Part shown: positions 15,801-18,212 of the stretch, one piece after another | Position numbering within the stretch: position 1 is the first letter of the stretch | Layout: every line of letters begins with the position of its first letter | Source: JAGTRI01 sp964580405 | GTDB taxonomy: Archaea; Thermoproteota; Bathyarchaeia; Bathyarchaeales; DTEX01 | Assembly (NCBI GenBank): GCA_964580405.1 | Contig: CAZOKM010000026.1 | Location: 1-18,212 of the forward strand | Length of the DNA stretch: 18,212 nucleotides | Reading direction: 5' to 3' | Notes under the pieces: generated by a model | Told to the model about the DNA's origin: nothing | What the model saw: the letters and a program-made list of their open reading frames with translations, nothing else | Database searches by the model: none | Program-made: the position numbers and the translations under genes

Positions 15801-15907
15801 CGGTCAAGGGGCTGCCCGAAACCGTCATCGAGCGGACAATCGACCTCATCCACGAATCATGCCTGAATTGGGCGAAGGACAAGGCGAAGTACCTAGGCAC
15901 AGTCTAG
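12875..15907 (+). CDS. Secreted-domain FtsX/MacB-type permease, 1010 residues
   Basis: A signal peptide (1-28, hydrophobic 8-20, ending SSAQ) precedes a carboxypeptidase-regulatory-like beta domain (about 31-115, VYGKVVDAKTGLPISGA...TDENGEYSIPAG) and more extracytoplasmic sequence to 333. Membrane segments lie near 334-354, 361-381, 388-411, 449-471, 737-757, 780-806 and 825-845. The last four enclose a 265-residue external domain (472-736), the MacB-PCD/FtsX layout, with the cytoplasmic loop ERRREIRVLSMIGLNPTHIG (761-780). N-glycosylation sequons (N123, N223, N495, N566, N601, N651) all fall in predicted external parts. A soluble cytoplasmic tail of about 155 residues follows and is unfamiliar. 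Such permeases usually work with an ABC ATPase as mechanotransmitters or exporters; none is in this window. Start ATG 12875 with GGGT upstream. Confidence 0.85.
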   Translation: MKIRTEFLVAFVLFLALLTVRIDPSSAQETPLVYGKVVDAKTGLPISGAHLVFWDTENLEQPTLGNGLYVTDENGEYSIPAGYLRVGKTYYVYAYQGDFETLDINYVPSSRKTVHILTSELQNVSFSLYPGAMVEWEGTAYLVQALSPEDRAIRMTALSTDEVEATSMTEYGDSAEIYYIGLSHRIAIIPADTSVVLEAEIWYYSSDPTRLIPVDQEIFRIYNGSLPFYLHQGELYSFKIPTYSLRRGIQYAESQYVDITSQVDRAQSIGFVLFDERRSINQAHQLILEASTGLSTAGTDLEFQTIWRDIRSALTTFNEVSGKLALDRQISEVGAAYLSAIMAAFSAVIAFFLFDDNRKKFYFNIVIYAVFLVVLYFIYPGAHIIIDENILLFLQSVFISFFGIMAIVFGIPRIWKERIIEGEVSWRSAITVIFSMGKREIKRKRIRGFFTLMSIVILVLAFVSLTSFGSAYGMVADKLTVTAPSDGVMVKRMVNASLLLFTPLGINYPTALSNWVSITNIAERLKNPPDADPVVRLISSGSGTSRVVYGVMGVTPSTESLYTGLNGTVEAGGSYLSDDVLDEVLLTASEATQLGVGLGQNLTLEVLGTGISRQVTVVGFIDDNLYTSLVDMDGNSFGPLRIENGEVRRCNSTEVIFMSAATARNIQSLIDAQYGPGAKQFVVLSDFVFRPSAGMTTETIVPLARNLIYWFTYDVLASTNGVITYYHVGAYFELKGAAELIIPLIMVGLNVGMVMMNAVYERRREIRVLSMIGLNPTHIGLIFVAEAVILGMVGGSLGYLIGLGFSRTMVLFGQELMVREKLEWWWSAAGFALAMVASVISSIRPAALAVSTYTPSMVKKVKRTEKQAKVRREEIFKVYQGRQMSMPVKVLTAEKEFFISFFLDRLHELKGGFVERVENVVQVPETEDVKGELTLAINFDYSFGATGRERGTKNSLILSKSPNEDYYRVRLVSEPAVKGLPETVIERTIDLIHESCLNWAKDKAKYLGTV

Positions 15908-15957
15908 TCTAGGCACGTAATAAAAAAAGGGATTTTTCGGTACGAGGCATTTTTGGC
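15908..15957. terminator. Convergent terminator region with T runs on both strands
   Basis: The 50-bp gap between the permease and epimerase stops has T5 runs on the plus strand (15932-15936 and 15950-15954). It also has an A7 tract (15922-15928) that is a T7 run for the minus-strand gene. U tracts are the archaeal termination signal. A copy of CTAGGCAC (15909-15916) repeats the end of the permease gene (15893-15900). Confidence 0.5.
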
Positions 15958-17184
15958 TCAGACGTGGTCAAGGACGCTGATTATTTCCATCATGGCTCTG
16001 CCTGTGTGGTACGCAGCCTTCCACGGGTACGCCTTGTCGCCGACGATTTTGCCGTCGGGCATGACGGTGTCGAACCAGTCGCCGTGCTTCCAGTCAACCT
16101 GATGCTTCTCGGTCCAGTCAAGCACCCCGTCGAAGTGCTCGAGGTAGACGGGGTCCCTCAGCAGGTTGTACATGCGGGCCATCGCGACCATGGCCTCAGC
16201 CTGCACCCACCAGACCTTTCCGAGCCTGTCAGCGGGCTTGTTGAACGGTCCAGAATCGAAGAGTCCGCCCCTTTCCGCGTCGAGACCATACTTTATGCAG
16301 TAGTCATACACGGTTCGGAAGAACTCTGTCAGCACGCCCACGGGCACGTGCGCTACGTTGCAGGCTTCCTCGATGAGCCAGACGGCTTCGATGTTGTGCC
16401 CATACGAAATCCTGTCCGCCATGGGGCCGTGGACGGGCGTCCAGTCGCGCTTGTGGAGGTCGGTGCACGCGCCGACGTTCATCCGCACAACCGAGTTGCA
16501 CAGGATGAGGATTAGCTCGCCCAGCCGCCGCATGACGAGTGGGTCCTTCGTGGCCTGATAAAGCACCGTGAACGCCTCGAGCAGGTGGAGGTGGGTGTTC
16601 ATCGTCTTGAACTCCATGCCCGGGGTCACGTCCGTCTTCATGTCCACCTTGGGCAGCGACCAGTCGGCGCTGAACAGCTCCCGGTACCCACCAAACTCCG
16701 CGTCGTAGCCGTGCTTCTCCATGAGGTCGAATATTTCTCGGGCGAACTTGAGAGCCTCGCTGTTGCCGCTGGCGATGGCGTACTCGGAAACGCCGTAAAG
16801 CGCGAATGTCTGCCCGTACATGTGCTTGAACGGCATCGGGAAGTCTCCGTGCGCGTCCATTTCCCAGAAGAAGCCGCCGTGTTTGTGGTCCCACATTTTG
16901 TCCTTCAGGAATCTGAACCCGTGCTCCGCGGCCTGCAGGGCTTCCTTGCCCGCCCAGCCTGCTTCTTTGAGCTTCGAGAAGTACCACACCATCCGCGCCT
17001 GGGACACTATCATTTTTGGTCCGTCGCCCTTTGGCTTCCCGTCGACGTCGTGGTTGAGGTAGTACCCGCCTTTTTTCTCGTCTATCGTCGCGGGGTACCA
17101 GAACGGCATGATGTTCTGGGTCAGAATCTTCTCGAGCCTGCTTCTCGTCGTCTTAACCCATTTTTCGGAAGGGGCTTTACCCAT
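15958..17184 (-). CDS. N-acylglucosamine/cellobiose 2-epimerase family enzyme
   Basis: This is an (alpha/alpha)6-barrel sugar 2-epimerase that interconverts glucose-type and mannose-type residues at a reducing end, or GlcNAc and ManNAc. With the start at 17184 it has 408 residues, normal for the family. Motifs: KMIVSQARMVWYFS, MYGQTFALYG, MNTHLHLLEAF (H198), SYGHNIEAVWLIEEA (H263), KVWWVQAEAMVA, and AYHTGRAMME (H393). The order and spacing of the three histidines match those used by cellobiose/mannobiose 2-epimerases better than by GlcNAc 2-epimerases, but specificity is inferred. I chose ATG 17184 because GAGGTG (17199-17194) lies 9 nt upstream; an in-frame GTG at 17226 would add 14 poorly supported residues. 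No signal peptide is seen, so it is cytoplasmic. It is divergent from the proC-like gene and convergent with the permease. Confidence 0.88.
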   Translation of the reverse strand: MGKAPSEKWVKTTRSRLEKILTQNIMPFWYPATIDEKKGGYYLNHDVDGKPKGDGPKMIVSQARMVWYFSKLKEAGWAGKEALQAAEHGFRFLKDKMWDHKHGGFFWEMDAHGDFPMPFKHMYGQTFALYGVSEYAIASGNSEALKFAREIFDLMEKHGYDAEFGGYRELFSADWSLPKVDMKTDVTPGMEFKTMNTHLHLLEAFTVLYQATKDPLVMRRLGELILILCNSVVRMNVGACTDLHKRDWTPVHGPMADRISYGHNIEAVWLIEEACNVAHVPVGVLTEFFRTVYDYCIKYGLDAERGGLFDSGPFNKPADRLGKVWWVQAEAMVAMARMYNLLRDPVYLEHFDGVLDWTEKHQVDWKHGDWFDTVMPDGKIVGDKAYPWKAAYHTGRAMMEIISVLDHV

Positions 17185-17193
17185 CGGCTCATC

Positions 17194-17236
17194 CACCTCA
17201 GACAATCTTAACAAGAGTGCTTTCACTGAATATAAG
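17194..17236 (-). promoter_or_regulatory. Promoter and ribosome-binding site of the 2-epimerase gene
   Basis: On the minus strand, CTTATATTC (17236-17228) is a TATA-like element predicting a transcription start near 17207. GAGGTG (17199-17194) then precedes the ATG at 17184 by 9 nt. Transcription from about 17207 would exclude the GTG at 17226, supporting the shorter protein. Confidence 0.5.
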
Positions 17237-17290
17237 ACTTGGTTGAAATTCGGTATAAAACTCGTATGCCAGAATCCCAGCGAATAAAAG

Positions 17291-17332
17291 TATATATGAG
17301 AAGCGGGACCAAAGCACGTGATGGAACGGTGG
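17291..17332 (+). promoter_or_regulatory. Promoter of the proC-like gene
   Basis: TATATATG (17291-17298), preceded by AAAAG, is a clear TATA box that predicts a start near 17320. That leaves a short leader before ATG 17337, with GGTGG (17328-17332) as a modest ribosome-binding site. It shares a 152-bp divergent region with the epimerase gene. Confidence 0.55.
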
Positions 17333-17336
17333 ATAC

Positions 17337-18143
17337 ATGATCATTACGGTGATAGGTGCAGGCGTCATCGGCAGCGCCGTGGCGAGAGCCCTGGTCAAGA
17401 ACGCTGTTGCGGACAAGGTCGTCGCGACTGACAGCCGTCCTGAGCAGCTCGCCGAGCTCAGAAAAGCAGGCGTCGAAACAGCTGCGGACAACAAAAAAGC
17501 CGCGTCGTTGGCAGACACCATAATTCTATGCGTGAAGCCGAAGGACGTCAAATCCGTTCTCGCAGAAATTCAGGGCGAAATCAAAAACAAGCTCGTTCTG
17601 TCGCTGGCTGCCGCCGTCAGCCTACCTCTGCTTGAGAAGGCTGCACCAAAAGCGAGGTTTGTTAGAGCCATGCCCAACTTGGCAATAATCGTGAGCGAGG
17701 CTTTCATAGGCTACTGCGCGGGAGCCAACGTCTCAGGCAAGGACAGGGACGCGGCGAGGAAGATTCTGAATGTAATGGGAACCTGCGTCGAAGTCGAGGA
17801 GAGCCAGATGGACGCCGTGACAGCCCTCAGCGGATGCGCCCCCGGCGTTTTGGCAGCCCTGACGGAAGCGATGGTCAAAGGCGGAGTCGAAATTGGGCTT
17901 CCCCCCGACTTGGCATTAACCTCCACAGCCCAATCTTTAGTCGGAGCTGGCAAGCTGCTGCTGGAGACAAAGAAGTCCACGTCCGAAATCATAAAGATGG
18001 TTGCCACGCCAGGCGGAGTGACAGAAGAAGAACTAAAAGAGCTGGCGAAGTATCCTCTTACCGAAGCCTTCGTGTCCTCTCTGCGGGTTGGAGCCGAAAA
18101 ATCCAGAAAAATATCGCACGATCTGGTCGCGGAAGGCAAGTAA
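17337..18143 (+). CDS. proC: Pyrroline-5-carboxylate reductase family protein
   Basis: The 268-residue protein (usual family length) has an N-terminal NAD(P)-binding Rossmann motif GAGVIGSA (7-14). VKPKDV (66-71) and AMPN (about 110-113) follow, then the C-terminal dimerisation domain with DAVTALSGCAPG, VEIGLP and ATPGGVTEEEL. P5C reductase makes proline from pyrroline-5-carboxylate. Two conserved motifs deviate: the usual SGSGPAY reads SGCAPGV, and the usual SPGGTT reads TPGGVT. The fold assignment is strong, but the substrate could differ from P5C. No other proline genes (proA, proB) are in the window. Start ATG 17337 has a TATA box upstream. The 69 bp after the stop contain no recognisable gene, only AT-rich sequence. 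Confidence 0.82.
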   Translation: MIITVIGAGVIGSAVARALVKNAVADKVVATDSRPEQLAELRKAGVETAADNKKAASLADTIILCVKPKDVKSVLAEIQGEIKNKLVLSLAAAVSLPLLEKAAPKARFVRAMPNLAIIVSEAFIGYCAGANVSGKDRDAARKILNVMGTCVEVEESQMDAVTALSGCAPGVLAALTEAMVKGGVEIGLPPDLALTSTAQSLVGAGKLLLETKKSTSEIIKMVATPGGVTEEELKELAKYPLTEAFVSSLRVGAEKSRKISHDLVAEGK

Positions 18144-18212
18144 TAGTTAAAAATTAGTCTTTATTAATCCATATGATTTTGAAAAATTAACAATAGTTGA
18201 AGAAGTAAAAGC

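Noticed and set aside
14948..15853. 301-codon minus-strand reading frame antisense to the permease gene
   Set aside because: Its composition (Asp/Glu/Leu/Arg-rich with no domain) is what the complement of GC-rich coding DNA gives, and the plus-strand permease is clearly real.
1..18212. CRISPR array, insertion sequence, tRNA or rRNA
   Set aside because: No regularly spaced repeats, transposase-like proteins, terminal inverted repeats or cloverleaf/rRNA-like sequences were found on reading either strand.

Overview
The window looks like a chromosomal segment of an archaeon, most likely a TACK-group lineage such as Bathyarchaeia; that placement is an inference from gene content, not a measurement. 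The supporting features are an archaeal replisome set (GINS, MCM, Hel308, family-B DNA polymerase, archaeal-type DnaG), TATA-box promoters, purine-rich ribosome-binding sites and many TTG/GTG starts. Coding DNA is moderately GC-rich and the spacers are AT-rich. I see no mobile element, CRISPR array, tRNA or rRNA.

Layout. Positions 1-180 (+) are the tail of a SPOUT-type RNA methyltransferase. It converges on a minus-strand replication operon transcribed gins -> mcm -> hel308 (5151 down to 262), with spacers of only 15 and 27 bp. A structured, AT-rich divergent spacer (5152-5539) separates this operon from a plus-strand pair, DUF99 and a small Toprim protein (5540-6621). A second structured spacer (6622-6854) leads into dnaG (+). 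dnaG ends 6 bp from the end of a convergent polB (-, 10526-8115). The right half is a different neighbourhood: a GH42-like glycoside hydrolase homologue (+), a 1010-residue secreted/membrane FtsX-type permease (+), an N-acylglucosamine/cellobiose 2-epimerase family enzyme (-), and a pyrroline-5-carboxylate reductase family protein (+).

How they may work together. Gins, MCM and Hel308 would unwind DNA and process stalled forks. PolB would synthesise DNA. DnaG (primase and/or RNA-exosome subunit in archaea) and the DUF99/Toprim pair are nucleic-acid enzymes of less certain role. The most striking point is that PolB keeps all polymerase motifs but has lost the catalytic residues of all three 3'-5' exonuclease motifs, so it should be a non-proofreading polymerase, comparable in that respect to eukaryotic Pol alpha or zeta. 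Hel308 ends in a textbook PCNA-binding motif. In the right half, the GH42-like protein appears to lack the family nucleophile, and the FtsX protein has no ATPase partner in view. No wholly new system is demonstrated; the exonuclease-dead PolB and the structured spacers beside replication genes are the leads most worth pursuing.
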